Source: JAHEEL01 sp963836085
GTDB lineage: Bacteria; Actinomycetota; Acidimicrobiia; Spongiisociales; UBA5794
Reading direction: 5' to 3'
Assembly (NCBI GenBank): GCA_963836085.1
Contig: CAWIHT010000003.1
Location: 44,373-108,372 of the forward strand
Length of the DNA stretch: 64,000 bases
Within the stretch, counting starts at the first letter, position 1. Every line of letters begins with the position of its first letter. The notes beneath the pieces were generated by a model, which saw only the letters and a program-made list of their open reading frames with translations, was not told where the DNA came from and ran no database searches. The position numbers and the translations under genes are program-made. This document shows, piece by piece, positions 55,859 through 64,000 of the stretch.

Positions 55859-57174
55859 CGATCGCTCCTCTGTCGCTTGCGCACCACAATACGCACCGGC
55901 GTACCCGTGAAGTCAAACGTCTCCCGGAGCTTGCGCTCGACGAACCGCAGATAGTCGGGAGCGAGGTCACCGCCTCGCACGAACAGAACGAACGTCGGCG
56001 GCGCGGTTTCGGCCTGCACGGCGTAGAGGATGTGCGGGCGCTTGTTCTTGCGGACGGGGGGTGGGTGCGCCTCCTGCCACGATCGCACGAGCCGGTTCAA
56101 CTCGGGTGTCGAGATGCGCCGGCGACGGTTTTCGAGCACCGTACGCACGGCCGCGGGCAGTCGGACGAGGCGCGAGCCGGTCTGCGCTGAGACCCGCAGG
56201 ATCGGCGCCCAGTCGACGAAGGCGAGACGATCTGCGACCGAGTCCTCGGTATGGAGGCGTTCGTCCTCGTTGCGGATGTCCCACTTGTTCAGGACGAGGA
56301 TCAGACCCGCGCCGGACCTGACGATCTCTTCGGCCAGACGTTGCTCCTGGTGCGTCGCCCCCCGCGTCCCGTCGATCAGCATCAAGGCGACGTCGGATTG
56401 GCTCAGGACTTCCCTGGCCCGCATCACGGCATATCGTTCGACGGCATCGTTGATCTTCGTGCGGCGTTTGATACCGGCCGTGTCGATGATCTCGAACGGT
56501 TCGCCGTCGAGATCGACCACGAGGTTGATCGGATCCCGCGTCGTGCCCGGTACGTCCGAGACCAGCACTCGCTCCTCTCCCGCCAGACGGTTGAGCAGCG
56601 TCGACTTGCCGACGTTCGGACGCCCGATGATTGCCAGACTGGCGATGGTCGTATCCGCAACCGCGTCACCGAGGTCGGGCAGGAGCGTCACGAGACGTTC
56701 CAGGAACTCCCCCGTGTTGCGGCCGTGCAGTGCCGAGACCGGCAACGGTTCTCCGAGCCCGAGCGACCAAAGATGGGCGAGATCCGACTCAACGCCGGGA
56801 CCATCGACCTTGTTGGCAACGAAGAGGTACGGGACACCGGCCTGCTGCAGGATGCGGGCCACGCCCACATCGTCGTCGGTCAGGTCGGCCGTTCCGTCGG
56901 TCACGAACACGACCACGTCGGCTCCCCCAACCGCGATCTCGGCCTGTTCCCGGATGTCCGCCGTCAGTTCCTCCCCCGGCCGTGCTTCCCAACCCCCGGT
57001 ATCGATCACGATGAAGTCGCGACCGCCCCAATCGGCCTCGAACTCACGTCGATCGCGTGTGACTCCTGCTTGCTCGTCGACGACCGCTGCCTTTCTGCGA
57101 ACGATTCGGTTCACCAGCGTTGACTTGCCGACGTTCGGTCGACCGAGGATGACTACGACCGGAAGGCGGCTCAT
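55855..57174 (-). CDS. der: Ribosome-assembly GTPase Der
   Basis: A 439-residue protein with two tandem GTPase domains and a C-terminal KH-like domain. P-loops GRPNVGKST occur at residues 11-19 and about 190. G3 motifs are DTGG and DTAG, and NKWD and NKVD serve as G4. Der is needed for 50S subunit assembly. It overlaps the carboxyltransferase gene by 4 nt on one side and the radical SAM gene on the other. All motifs are intact; length is typical. Confidence 0.97.
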   Translation of the reverse strand: MSRLPVVVILGRPNVGKSTLVNRIVRRKAAVVDEQAGVTRDRREFEADWGGRDFIVIDTGGWEARPGEELTADIREQAEIAVGGADVVVFVTDGTADLTDDDVGVARILQQAGVPYLFVANKVDGPGVESDLAHLWSLGLGEPLPVSALHGRNTGEFLERLVTLLPDLGDAVADTTIASLAIIGRPNVGKSTLLNRLAGEERVLVSDVPGTTRDPINLVVDLDGEPFEIIDTAGIKRRTKINDAVERYAVMRAREVLSQSDVALMLIDGTRGATHQEQRLAEEIVRSGAGLILVLNKWDIRNEDERLHTEDSVADRLAFVDWAPILRVSAQTGSRLVRLPAAVRTVLENRRRRISTPELNRLVRSWQEAHPPPVRKNKRPHILYAVQAETAPPTFVLFVRGGDLAPDYLRFVERKLRETFDFTGTPVRIVVRKRQRSDR

Positions 57175-58553
57175 GCGGCGGCTCCTTGGATGAGGCCCCC
57201 GGCGGTTGCCGGGGTCACGATGATCGGGACGGAAGAGACGGAACGGAGGTCGGACAGGGACATGTCGTCGAGGAAGACGTCGCCGGAGAGTGCGACGTCA
57301 GGGAGAAGGTAGCGAGCGACCTGGATGGTGCTCCTCTTGATGGTCGCCGCCAGATCGGCACCGACCAGGAGACCGGCAACGGCCGTGTTGCCGCCGAAGA
57401 ACTCGTTCTCGACCGTGACCAGTCGGAGCGTACGGCCGCTGAGCCGCTCAAGCTCGGGAAGCAACGGTTCCAACGCCGCCGCACCGTAGGCACCGGTCAG
57501 CACACCGACGGGCCCGGACTCGGCATCCGGGTCGGACCCGGTGTGCCGCGGACCGCGGTAGCCCTCCCCCGGCGCTGAAGGGATCGTCCGCCACTCGCCG
57601 GTCATCACCGGAGCAGGAGCGTCGACACCTCCGGCCAGCGCCGCCACTTCGTCGGTGAACGCTCGAATCATCCCGATCCCGTTCTCGTGTTGCGGAAAGT
57701 CCTCGTATGCATCACGTTCCGGGACCGGACGCTGCGCTACGACGTACAACTCATCCGAGGCGAAGAACAGTCGTCTCCCGATCCGACGCATCGCTTCGTT
57801 CTGCCAGAAGTGGATCGTATCGAGATCGGCAGCCGCCTCGTCGGCGGTGTGCACCCTCAGATTCTCCTCGGTGTTGTAGCGCGACAGGCCGAGCGGTACG
57901 ACACCGACCGATGCCAGGCCGCTATACCGGGCCAGGATCTCCGCGGCCGTGCGATCGAGCACCGAGCCGGCGTTGATTCCGGGGCAGAGGACCACCTGCC
58001 CGTGCACCGTGACGTCGTAGTCGAGCAGTGCACGCAGCCATCGCAGAGACGTCGCTCCCCGTGGGTTCCGCAACATGCGGGTCCGAATCTCCGGGTCGGT
58101 GGCATGGATCGACACGTAGAGGGGGCCGAGACGCTCCTCGACCACGCGGGCGAGATCGAGCTCCGTGAACCGGGTCAGCGTCGTGAAATTCCCGTAGAGA
58201 AAGGACAACCGGTAGTCGTCGTCCTTCAGGTACAACGACTCGCGCATGCCGGGTGGGAGTTGGTAGATGAAGCAGAACTCACAGTGGTTGTCGCAGGTCT
58301 GCACCCGGTCGAAGATCGAAGAGGAGAGACGAAGCCCGAGCGGCTCCCCCGCACTCTTGGGGAGCACGACGGTGCGCTGACCCGCTCCGTCGCGGATCGT
58401 CACCTCGGGATCCGCATCGTCGACGAGTTGCTGATACTCGATCACATCGGACGGGACAATCCCGTTCACCGCCACAAGTTCCGCGCCGACGGAAAGCCCC
58501 GCCTCAGCGGCGGGACTGTCACTCACAATCTCAATAACAGTGGGATTCGACAT
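57171..58553 (-). CDS. DUF512/YtxC-like radical SAM protein with an N-terminal PDZ domain
   Basis: A 460-residue protein: a PDZ-like fold at residues about 4-65 (VSDSPAAEAGLSVGAELVAVNG), then a radical SAM domain whose iron-sulfur ligands are Cys87, Cys91 and Cys94 (CDNHCEFCF), and a C-terminal DUF512 domain (about 290-460, VTVENEFFGGNTAVAGLL). The family is widespread in clostridia and actinobacteria, often next to der, but its reaction is unknown. ATG 58553 is preceded by CGAGGC; a TACCAT hexamer 10 nt upstream suggests a short leader. It is divergent from ispH. Confidence 0.9.
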   Translation of the reverse strand: MSNPTVIEIVSDSPAAEAGLSVGAELVAVNGIVPSDVIEYQQLVDDADPEVTIRDGAGQRTVVLPKSAGEPLGLRLSSSIFDRVQTCDNHCEFCFIYQLPPGMRESLYLKDDDYRLSFLYGNFTTLTRFTELDLARVVEERLGPLYVSIHATDPEIRTRMLRNPRGATSLRWLRALLDYDVTVHGQVVLCPGINAGSVLDRTAAEILARYSGLASVGVVPLGLSRYNTEENLRVHTADEAAADLDTIHFWQNEAMRRIGRRLFFASDELYVVAQRPVPERDAYEDFPQHENGIGMIRAFTDEVAALAGGVDAPAPVMTGEWRTIPSAPGEGYRGPRHTGSDPDAESGPVGVLTGAYGAAALEPLLPELERLSGRTLRLVTVENEFFGGNTAVAGLLVGADLAATIKRSTIQVARYLLPDVALSGDVFLDDMSLSDLRSVSSVPIIVTPATAGGLIQGAAA

Positions 58554-58598
58554 CGGTGCCTCGATGGTACCCGTCCATCTTGTAGACCCGACGCCCCC

Positions 58599-58604
58599 TA
58601 TCCT
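58599..58604 (+). promoter_or_regulatory. -10 box TATCCT of ispH
   Basis: TATCCT with a 7-nt spacer to ATG 58612; leaderless pattern. It favours ATG 58612 over the adjacent ATG at 58615. Confidence 0.55.
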
Positions 58605-58611
58605 CGCTCGC

Positions 58612-59658
58612 ATGATGCCCAGGGTGCTGTTGGCCGAACCGCGGGGTTTCTGCGCGGGCGTCGAGATGGCGATCAAGGCACTGACATGGATGGTTCAGAC
58701 GTTCGAGCCGCCGGTCTACTGCTACCACGAGATCGTGCACAATGCCGCCGTCGTCGACGCATTCGAACGTGCGGGTGTCGTCTTCGTGGATGACGTCGCC
58801 GACGTACCGGACGGTCGACCCGTAATGCTCTCCGCGCACGGCTCCGCACCCGACGTCGTTGCCGCAGCTGAAAGCCGAGCCGCGGTCACCATCGACGCCG
58901 TCTGTCCTCTGGTCACCAAGGTGCACCACGAGATGCGGCGCATGTCAGATCGCGGCTACGACATCATCTACGTCGGCCACGACGGTCACGACGAGGCCAT
59001 CGGGGCGATCGCTGAGGCGCCGGGTGCCGCCACCCTCGTGGACCCGGTCGACGGGCTTGGTTCATTCGACCCGAAGAATCCCGAAAAGGTCGCTCTCCTC
59101 GCACAGACCACGCTGGGGCTCTACGAATGGGAGGGCATCCTCGAAGACGCCGGCGAGAGATTCCCGATGTTGGAGACCGCCAGGAAGAGCGACCTCTGCT
59201 ACGCCACCACCAACCGTCAGACGGCGATTCTCAAGCTCGCAGAGGCTGCCTCGGTGATTCTGGTTGTCGGTTCTGAGAACTCGTCGAACACTCAGGCCCT
59301 CGTCCGTGTTGCAGAGAAAGCCGGCGTGCGGGCGTACCGCGTGGACGGTCCCGACGATGTCGATCCGCTGTGGTTCGCCATTGACGACATCGTCGGCGTC
59401 ACGGCCGGCGCATCGGCTCCCGACCAGCGGGTGCGTGCCGTGATCGAGGCCGTCGCTCCCGGAGGCGCGCCGGAGATCGTCAGAGTCACCGACGAGGACG
59501 AGTACTTCCCGCTCCCGCCCCGCCTCCGGTCGTTCGTGAAGACGGTCCAAGCCCTGGTCGAGGGTGCCTTCGCCGCCCCGAATCCCGGTGCCGAGGGCCC
59601 CATCGAGAACGATCGCGGATGGGACGCGAGCGAAGCCCTGGAACTCCTGGGGGTCTAG
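58612..59658 (+). CDS. ispH: 4-hydroxy-3-methylbut-2-enyl diphosphate reductase
   Basis: A 348-residue iron-sulfur enzyme for the last step of the non-mevalonate isoprenoid pathway. The three cluster cysteines are Cys14 (RGFCAGV), Cys98 (DAVCPLVTK) and Cys196 (DLCYATTNRQ). The HGSAPDV motif supplies an active-site His. The start is leaderless. Its stop codon shares CTAG with the convergent cmk stop. It shows that this host uses the MEP pathway. Confidence 0.97.
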   Translation: MMPRVLLAEPRGFCAGVEMAIKALTWMVQTFEPPVYCYHEIVHNAAVVDAFERAGVVFVDDVADVPDGRPVMLSAHGSAPDVVAAAESRAAVTIDAVCPLVTKVHHEMRRMSDRGYDIIYVGHDGHDEAIGAIAEAPGAATLVDPVDGLGSFDPKNPEKVALLAQTTLGLYEWEGILEDAGERFPMLETARKSDLCYATTNRQTAILKLAEAASVILVVGSENSSNTQALVRVAEKAGVRAYRVDGPDDVDPLWFAIDDIVGVTAGASAPDQRVRAVIEAVAPGGAPEIVRVTDEDEYFPLPPRLRSFVKTVQALVEGAFAAPNPGAEGPIENDRGWDASEALELLGV

Positions 59659-60323
59659 CGCGGCCGGTGCCTGCGAGATTCGACGCTCTCCACGACACCA
59701 AGAATCGTCTCGACGACTTCGTCGATGTCGAGGTCGCTGGTGTCGACGATCACGGCGTCGTCGGCCGGTCGGAGCGGGGATGTGGCCCGGGTTGAGTCGG
59801 CGTGATCGCGTGCGGCGAGGTCGGCTGCGATCTGCTTCTGGCTCTTGCTCCCTGCCTCCGCGTCGGTCGCACGGCGGGCCGCTCGCACCTCCGGCCGTGC
59901 CGTGAGGTAGACCTTCACCGGAGCGTCTGGGAACACCACGGTCCCGATGTCACGACCCTCCACGACGGCAGATCCGCCGTGTTCGGCCACCCAGGCTCGC
60001 TGGAGAGCCACGATGCCGGCCCGCACTTCGGGATGGGTAGCGACCGCACTTGACGCGGCGGTGACGTCATCGCCCCGCAGTTCCTGCGTCACTTCGACGC
60101 CGTCCACTGAGACCACACCCAGGTCGATCGTGATGTGCGCATCGCGGACTGCCTCGACGACCGCCGCTGCATCGCCGACATCGGCTCCGCGGCGCAGCGC
60201 CATCAGTCCCGCGGCCCGGTAGGTCGAACCGGTGTCGAGATGTGGGAGTCCGAGGGCTGCCGCAACGCGGCTCGACACGGTCGACTTCCCGACCCCACCC
60301 GGTCCGTCTATCGCGATGACCAC
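59655..60323 (-). CDS. cmk: Cytidylate kinase
   Basis: A 222-residue CMP/dCMP kinase. The P-loop is IDGPGGVGKSTVSSRVA (residues 5-21), followed by LDTGSTYRAAGLMAL with CMP contacts and the RDIGTVVFPDAPVKVYLTA motif. GTG 60323 starts in the last 16 nt of aroA, so translation is linked. It closes the scpA-scpB-rluB-aroA-cmk operon. Confidence 0.96.
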   Translation of the reverse strand: MVIAIDGPGGVGKSTVSSRVAAALGLPHLDTGSTYRAAGLMALRRGADVGDAAAVVEAVRDAHITIDLGVVSVDGVEVTQELRGDDVTAASSAVATHPEVRAGIVALQRAWVAEHGGSAVVEGRDIGTVVFPDAPVKVYLTARPEVRAARRATDAEAGSKSQKQIAADLAARDHADSTRATSPLRPADDAVIVDTSDLDIDEVVETILGVVESVESRRHRPR

Positions 60324-61579
60324 ACGGCCTCCATCGTGTCGTAGAACGTGGGCCAGGATACGCCTGCAACCGATGCGCCGGCGATCGTGACCGGACCTCC
60401 GGCTGCCGTTGCGGCAACGGCGCCTGCCATGGCAATCCGGTGATCCCCCGCGGCGTCAACCGTGCCGCCATCGAGGAATCCGGTGCCGACGACGGCGAAA
60501 CCGTCTTCGACCGGCTCTGCACCGCCACCGAGGCTGCGGATCATTGCTGTCGTACTCACCACCCGGTCGCTCTCTTTGACCCGCAACTCAGCGGCGTCCC
60601 TCACGACGGTGATCCCCTCGGCATAGGCCCCGAGAACGGCCACCAACGGCAGTTCATCGATTGCGGCGGCAACGGTATCACCGGACACTTCGACCGCTCG
60701 GAGCTCAGCCCCGACGACCGACACGGTCCCAACCGGATCGCCGTGAAGGGTGCCGGTCACTTCCCCATGTACGTCGGCACCCATGGCTTCGAGAATATTG
60801 AGAAATCCGAGCCGTCCGGGGTTGAGGCTGACGTTCGGGGTCACGACCCGAGACCCCGACACGATTGCCGCACTCGCCCACACGTAGGCAGCGCTGGAGG
60901 GATCTCCGGGTATCGCGTACAACGCGCCCGGGACCGGACCCGGCTTGATCTGCATCAGCGTGCCGTTCGATACTCCGAGCCCGAACGCCTCGAGCCACCG
61001 TTCGGTGTGGTCCCGATACCCGGCGGGACTGTCGATCGATGAGTCCCCATCCGCCTGGATCGCAGCGAGTTCGAAGGCTGAGCGGACCTGCGCCGACGCC
61101 ACATCGATCGTGATGTCCGCACCGCGCAGCGCGGCTGTTCCAATCGTCATCGGTGCAGTGCCGTCCGGGGAGAGCGACACGTCCGCGCCGAGCGCTCCGA
61201 GGGGATTGACGAGGCGCCGCATGGGGCGTTTCGAAAGGGATGTGTCACCGGTGAGCGTCACCCTGAACGGCAACGCGGACAAGCTCCCGGCGAGGAGACG
61301 CATCGTGGTGCCCGAGTTGCCGCAGTCGATCGGCTCGCCCGGATCAACCGCCGTGCCGCACGGTGTGAATCGATCACCGTCGCGGCGAAGTCCGAGGCGC
61401 TCGAGCGCGCCGGCGGTCGAGGCGACGTCGAGGCCGGGCGCAAGGCCGGTGATCTCGCTGGCGTCGCCGGCGAGGGCCGCAAAGATCAGCGCGCGGTGCG
61501 ACAGCGACTTGTCTCCCGGGACGTTGACCCCGGCCTGGAACGGTCCGGATGCCGGCTCAAGTGTTCGGTCGTCCGTCAT
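60308..61579 (-). CDS. aroA: 3-phosphoshikimate 1-carboxyvinyltransferase (EPSP synthase)
   Basis: A 423-residue enzyme of aromatic amino acid synthesis joining shikimate-3-phosphate and phosphoenolpyruvate. PGDKSLSHRALIFAA at the N-terminus, GNSGTTMRLL (about 93-102) and the LRVKESDR motif near the C-terminus hold the PEP- and substrate-binding lysines and arginine. GNSGTTMR is class I-like, so glyphosate sensitivity is likely. ATG 61579 has GAGGAGGG about 6 nt upstream and lies inside the 3' end of rluB (23-nt overlap). Confidence 0.96.
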   Translation of the reverse strand: MTDDRTLEPASGPFQAGVNVPGDKSLSHRALIFAALAGDASEITGLAPGLDVASTAGALERLGLRRDGDRFTPCGTAVDPGEPIDCGNSGTTMRLLAGSLSALPFRVTLTGDTSLSKRPMRRLVNPLGALGADVSLSPDGTAPMTIGTAALRGADITIDVASAQVRSAFELAAIQADGDSSIDSPAGYRDHTERWLEAFGLGVSNGTLMQIKPGPVPGALYAIPGDPSSAAYVWASAAIVSGSRVVTPNVSLNPGRLGFLNILEAMGADVHGEVTGTLHGDPVGTVSVVGAELRAVEVSGDTVAAAIDELPLVAVLGAYAEGITVVRDAAELRVKESDRVVSTTAMIRSLGGGAEPVEDGFAVVGTGFLDGGTVDAAGDHRIAMAGAVAATAAGGPVTIAGASVAGVSWPTFYDTMEAVWSSR

Positions 61580-62297
61580 CTGAACCCTCCTCTCCAACGG
61601 CGTACACCGCCCGGATCTCCTCGATCGTGAGCGTACGGTGCTCCCCCGCTTTCAGCGAACCGTCGCGAATCGGTCCGATCGCGGTCCGGACCAGACGCTC
61701 AACCGGGTGCCCGACGACCTCGAACATGCGCCGCACGATGCGCTTGCGCCCTTCACCCATGATGATCTCCACCAGGGCACGGCCATCCGACTGATCGAGC
61801 ATGCGTGCCGCAATTGCCGCCGCAGGACCGTCTTCGAGATCGACACCATCGGTGAGGCGACGGAGCGCTGCTGGTTCAACAGTGCCCGAGACGAGCACCA
61901 CATAGGTCTTGTGAACGCCGAAACGCGGGTGCGTGAGCCGCAACGTGAGATCTCCATCATTCGTCAGCACCATCAGGCCCTCGGAGTCGGCATCGAGGCG
62001 CCCCGCGGGATAGACCCGTATCGATCCCGGGACCAGTTCGACCACAGTGGGTCGGCCCTGCGGATCATCCGCGGTGCTCACCGTCCCAACCGGTTTGTAC
62101 ACGAGGTATGAAGCGAGATCGGGTGCCAGCGGCAGCGGGAGTCCGTCGATCTGGACTCGCTGCTTCGATGGATCGATCTTCTGGCCGAGGTGGGCCGGTA
62201 CGCCGTCGACCGTGACGCGGCCCTTTCCGATGAGGATCTCGGCGTGCCGGCGAGAGGCGTAGCCCGACCGGGCGATCAGCTTCTGGAGTCGTTCGAT
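61557..62297 (-). CDS. rluB: 23S rRNA pseudouridine synthase RluB-like, non-canonical start
   Basis: A 246-residue synthase if started at ATC 62297: an S4 RNA-binding domain (RLQKLIARSGYASRR, then ILIGKGRVTVDG) precedes the catalytic domain with YPAGRLDADSEGLMVLTNDG, whose Asp is the active nucleophile. The only ordinary start, GTG 62102, would remove the entire S4 domain. GGAGGG lies directly upstream of tandem ATC codons (62300 and 62297). Alternatively, CTG 62279 overlaps the scpB stop as CTGA. Start therefore uncertain. It overlaps scpB by 22 nt and aroA by 23 nt. Confidence 0.85.
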   Translation of the reverse strand: MERLQKLIARSGYASRRHAEILIGKGRVTVDGVPAHLGQKIDPSKQRVQIDGLPLPLAPDLASYLVYKPVGTVSTADDPQGRPTVVELVPGSIRVYPAGRLDADSEGLMVLTNDGDLTLRLTHPRFGVHKTYVVLVSGTVEPAALRRLTDGVDLEDGPAAAIAARMLDQSDGRALVEIIMGEGRKRIVRRMFEVVGHPVERLVRTAIGPIRDGSLKAGEHRTLTIEEIRAVYAVGEEGSDDGRPNT

Positions 62298-62857
62298 GAT
62301 CCCTCCGGTCGGAAGGGGCGTTCGAGGGTCTCGACCACCTCGGCTGGTGGCACGTGATCCGCAAGCGGGGGTAGCTCTTGTGGGCTGTCGATGCCGAGCT
62401 TCTCGAGGAACAACTCCGTGGTGCCGTACAACAGTGCCTGCCCGGGACCGGGCGCCGTTCCGATCTCGCGGACGAGCCCACGGCGTTCGAGAGTATGCAG
62501 CGCCCGCTCCGAGTCGACGCCGCGCACTTCTGAGATCTGCCCGCGTGATACCGGCTGTCGATACGCCACGACCGCGAGCGTCTCGAGCGCCGCGTTCGAG
62601 AGGCGGGTTGCACGCTCCGATGCAGCGAATCGCTCCAGGTACGGGAGCATGTCGGCGGAGGTGTAGAAGCGCCAGCCGCCTGCAACCGCACGCAGGACGA
62701 TACCGGCCTGCCGCTCGAAGAGTTCCTGTTCGATCTCCGCGAGGGCGGCCTCGACATCGGTGATCGGCGCCTCGACGACTTCCGCCAACTCATTCACCGA
62801 GATCGGCGACTCGGACACAAAGAGGATGGCCTCGATCGGGCCACGGATATCCGTCAC
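62276..62857 (-). CDS. scpB: Segregation and condensation protein B
   Basis: A 193-residue kleisin-associated protein with two winged-helix domains (IRGPIEAILFVSESPISV; LETLAVVAYRQPVSRGQI). It forms the SMC-ScpA-ScpB condensin. GTG 62857 overlaps the scpA stop by 4 nt (GTGA) and has GAGGAAC at about 6 nt; longer readings upstream are shadows. The C-terminus runs to SNDSRS. Its stop codon TGA sits inside the rluB reading frame. Confidence 0.95.
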   Translation of the reverse strand: MTDIRGPIEAILFVSESPISVNELAEVVEAPITDVEAALAEIEQELFERQAGIVLRAVAGGWRFYTSADMLPYLERFAASERATRLSNAALETLAVVAYRQPVSRGQISEVRGVDSERALHTLERRGLVREIGTAPGPGQALLYGTTELFLEKLGIDSPQELPPLADHVPPAEVVETLERPFRPEGSSNDSRS

Positions 62858-63627
62858 GAGAGTTCCTCTCCTCTGAGCAGCGCATCGAGTTGCTCGGTCG
62901 CTGCCGCCTCGCTGTAGTTGATTCGGATCGGCATCCGGCGGTCCTCTTGCGAGACGCGCAGAATGCCCCACCTGGCCAATTCAAGAAGGCCGAGGAAGTA
63001 GGCGACCACCTCGACCGAACGCGAGCAGTGGGCAACAACGTCGTCGAAGTCGGCCTCGACGGCGGTCGCCATACGGTCCTGAAGATCGAGCATCGCTTCC
63101 TGAACCGACGGTAGCTCCATGTCGAGGTGGTCGACATCGATCGAATCGTCGACATCGGCAAACACGCGCTCGGCCAGGGCGGCCAATCCGGCTCCATCGA
63201 CGCGGAGCACGAAATCGGGAGCCATCGGCGTGACGCCTTCGAGACCGACGGCTCGGCCGATGTGCCGTTCGTTGGCCGCGATGCGATGGGAGAAGACGGC
63301 CGCGACGTCCTTGAACGTCAGATTCATCAGGAGGCGCGAAAGGAGCCGGTCCCGCTCCTCGGCCAACGCGAGTTCATCATCGAGATCGATTTCGCGGTCG
63401 TCTGGCAGCAGGTGGCGGGCCTTGAGTTGGATGAGCGTCGACGCGATCAGAAGGAACTCACTGGTCACCGTGAGGTCCATGTCGGACATCAGGTCCAGGT
63501 AGTCCAGATACTCCGAGACGAGGTCGGACAGGCTCAGTTCCGTGATTGCGACCTGATGCGACGTAATCAACTGCAGCAGCAGGTCGAGTGGACCCTCGAA
63601 CACGCGCGTCTTCACTTCGTACGTCAT
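62854..63627 (-). CDS. scpA: Segregation and condensation protein A
   Basis: A 257-residue kleisin subunit of the SMC complex. The N-terminal VFEGPLDLLLQLITSHQV and LVSEYLDYLDLM match ScpA, with a C-terminal winged helix (ATEQLDALL). ATG 63627 is preceded by TAGCAT at 8 nt, close to the leaderless pattern. The HD-domain gene lies 48 nt upstream. It is the first gene of the scpA-scpB-rluB-aroA-cmk operon. Confidence 0.95.
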   Translation of the reverse strand: MTYEVKTRVFEGPLDLLLQLITSHQVAITELSLSDLVSEYLDYLDLMSDMDLTVTSEFLLIASTLIQLKARHLLPDDREIDLDDELALAEERDRLLSRLLMNLTFKDVAAVFSHRIAANERHIGRAVGLEGVTPMAPDFVLRVDGAGLAALAERVFADVDDSIDVDHLDMELPSVQEAMLDLQDRMATAVEADFDDVVAHCSRSVEVVAYFLGLLELARWGILRVSQEDRRMPIRINYSEAAATEQLDALLRGEELS

Positions 63628-63674
63628 GGACGATGATGCTATCGCCCCCGGCGCCGGTGATCGAGGAGCGGACG

Positions 63675-64000
63675 TCACCCGTCGGCCTCGAGGAGCACCT
63701 GCCACCGATCTGGATCGATCCCCTCCGGGGCGGATGCGGGGTGGAGGCGTGCGAACTCGACGGCGAGGCCGCCACATTGCGCCTGTTCGAGTTCGGTGGA
63801 GCCACGACGACCATGGTCGCGGTATGCCCACATGCGACGGGTCATCGGGAGTCGGGCATAGTGGAGCAGGGTCGCGATCGAGCGCGCCACTGGCCCGACC
63901 GTCGGACGCCACTTGCCGATGTCGTGGAGGAGGGCTGCTTCGATCGCCTCTGCGTCATCCGGCAACTTCGATGCCACTCTCTGAGCGACGTTGAGGGCAT
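63675..64000 (-). CDS. HD-domain phosphohydrolase, partial at the window edge
   Basis: The C-terminal 108 residues of a gene continuing beyond 64000. The visible part reads ALNVAQRVASKLPDDAEAIE, then AALLHDIGKWRPTVGPVARS, with the HD metal pair and preceding helix. The first His of the HD motif is probably the codon split by the edge (last two bases AT). It ends after WQVLLEADG. Small HD proteins hydrolyse nucleotides or phosphomonoesters; substrate unknown. Confidence 0.8.
   Translation of the reverse strand, partial: ALNVAQRVASKLPDDAEAIEAALLHDIGKWRPTVGPVARSIATLLHYARLPMTRRMWAYRDHGRRGSTELEQAQCGGLAVEFARLHPASAPEGIDPDRWQVLLEADG

Overview
The window is GC-rich chromosomal DNA from an actinobacterium. 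The family content points to the Acidimicrobiia or a neighbouring class: an F420-type flavin enzyme, a deazaflavin-dependent quinone reductase, polyphosphate glucokinase, a GarA/FtsR regulatory cluster, a DUF1918 protein and a DUF222-HNH gene. That placement is inference from family content, not from a marker-gene tree. No phage, IS transposase, CRISPR array or rRNA was found. One tRNA gene, tRNA-Pro(GGG), lies at 51.65-51.72 kb.

Layout. 0-7 kb: an F420/FMN enzyme, a lipoprotein, a 1435-residue SARP/STAND/WD40 regulator and an MFS exporter, all on the minus strand. 7-9.6 kb: a zinc alcohol dehydrogenase, a cupin and a TDT-type transporter. 9.7-18 kb: a minus-strand block read from high to low coordinates as PCuAC chaperone, SCO1, CopC/CopD-like protein, cupredoxin, membrane protein, trkA, trkH, YceI-like protein and M23 endopeptidase. 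This combines periplasmic copper handling with potassium uptake. 18-26 kb: a mixed, accessory-looking stretch with a SPOUT methyltransferase, an alpha/beta hydrolase, a quinone reductase, an ATC hydrolase, an SRPBCC protein, a lipoprotein, an ECF sigma factor with a membrane beta-propeller partner, and a P450. 26-37 kb: MsrB, ALDH, Maf, two acyl-CoA dehydrogenases, a DUF222-HNH gene, MscS, RNase HII, AlgH, a frameshifted YbhB gene and adenosine deaminase. 37.8-47.1 kb: a long minus-strand run holding the gcvT-ppgK operon and the conserved actinobacterial gcvH-garA-ftsR-(dac-hpt)-DUF151-merR cluster with pgsA. 47-54 kb: a DJ-1/PfpI protein, a membrane hydrolase, YihY, two tiny opposed genes, a structured intergenic region, the tRNA, a calcium-motif repeat protein and a Na/Pi cotransporter. 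54-64 kb: housekeeping genes, namely the acyl-CoA carboxylase subunit with a small coupled membrane protein, der, a DUF512 radical SAM protein, ispH, and the scpA-scpB-rluB-aroA-cmk operon, then an HD-domain gene cut by the window edge.

Two translation habits recur. Inside operons, genes overlap by 4 nt (ATGA or GTGA). At first genes, a TAnnnT -10 box often sits only 6-7 nt before the start codon, which implies leaderless mRNAs; fifteen such starts are listed.

The points most worth checking are: the 51.36-51.54 kb structured region; the seven-fold 21-residue calcium-motif protein next to the tRNA; rluB, which has no ATG, GTG or TTG in front of its S4 domain; a 4-bp duplication that breaks YbhB; an easily missed 51-residue membrane protein coupled to the carboxylase gene; and the sigma factor/beta-propeller pair. 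No clearly new defence or mobile system was found.
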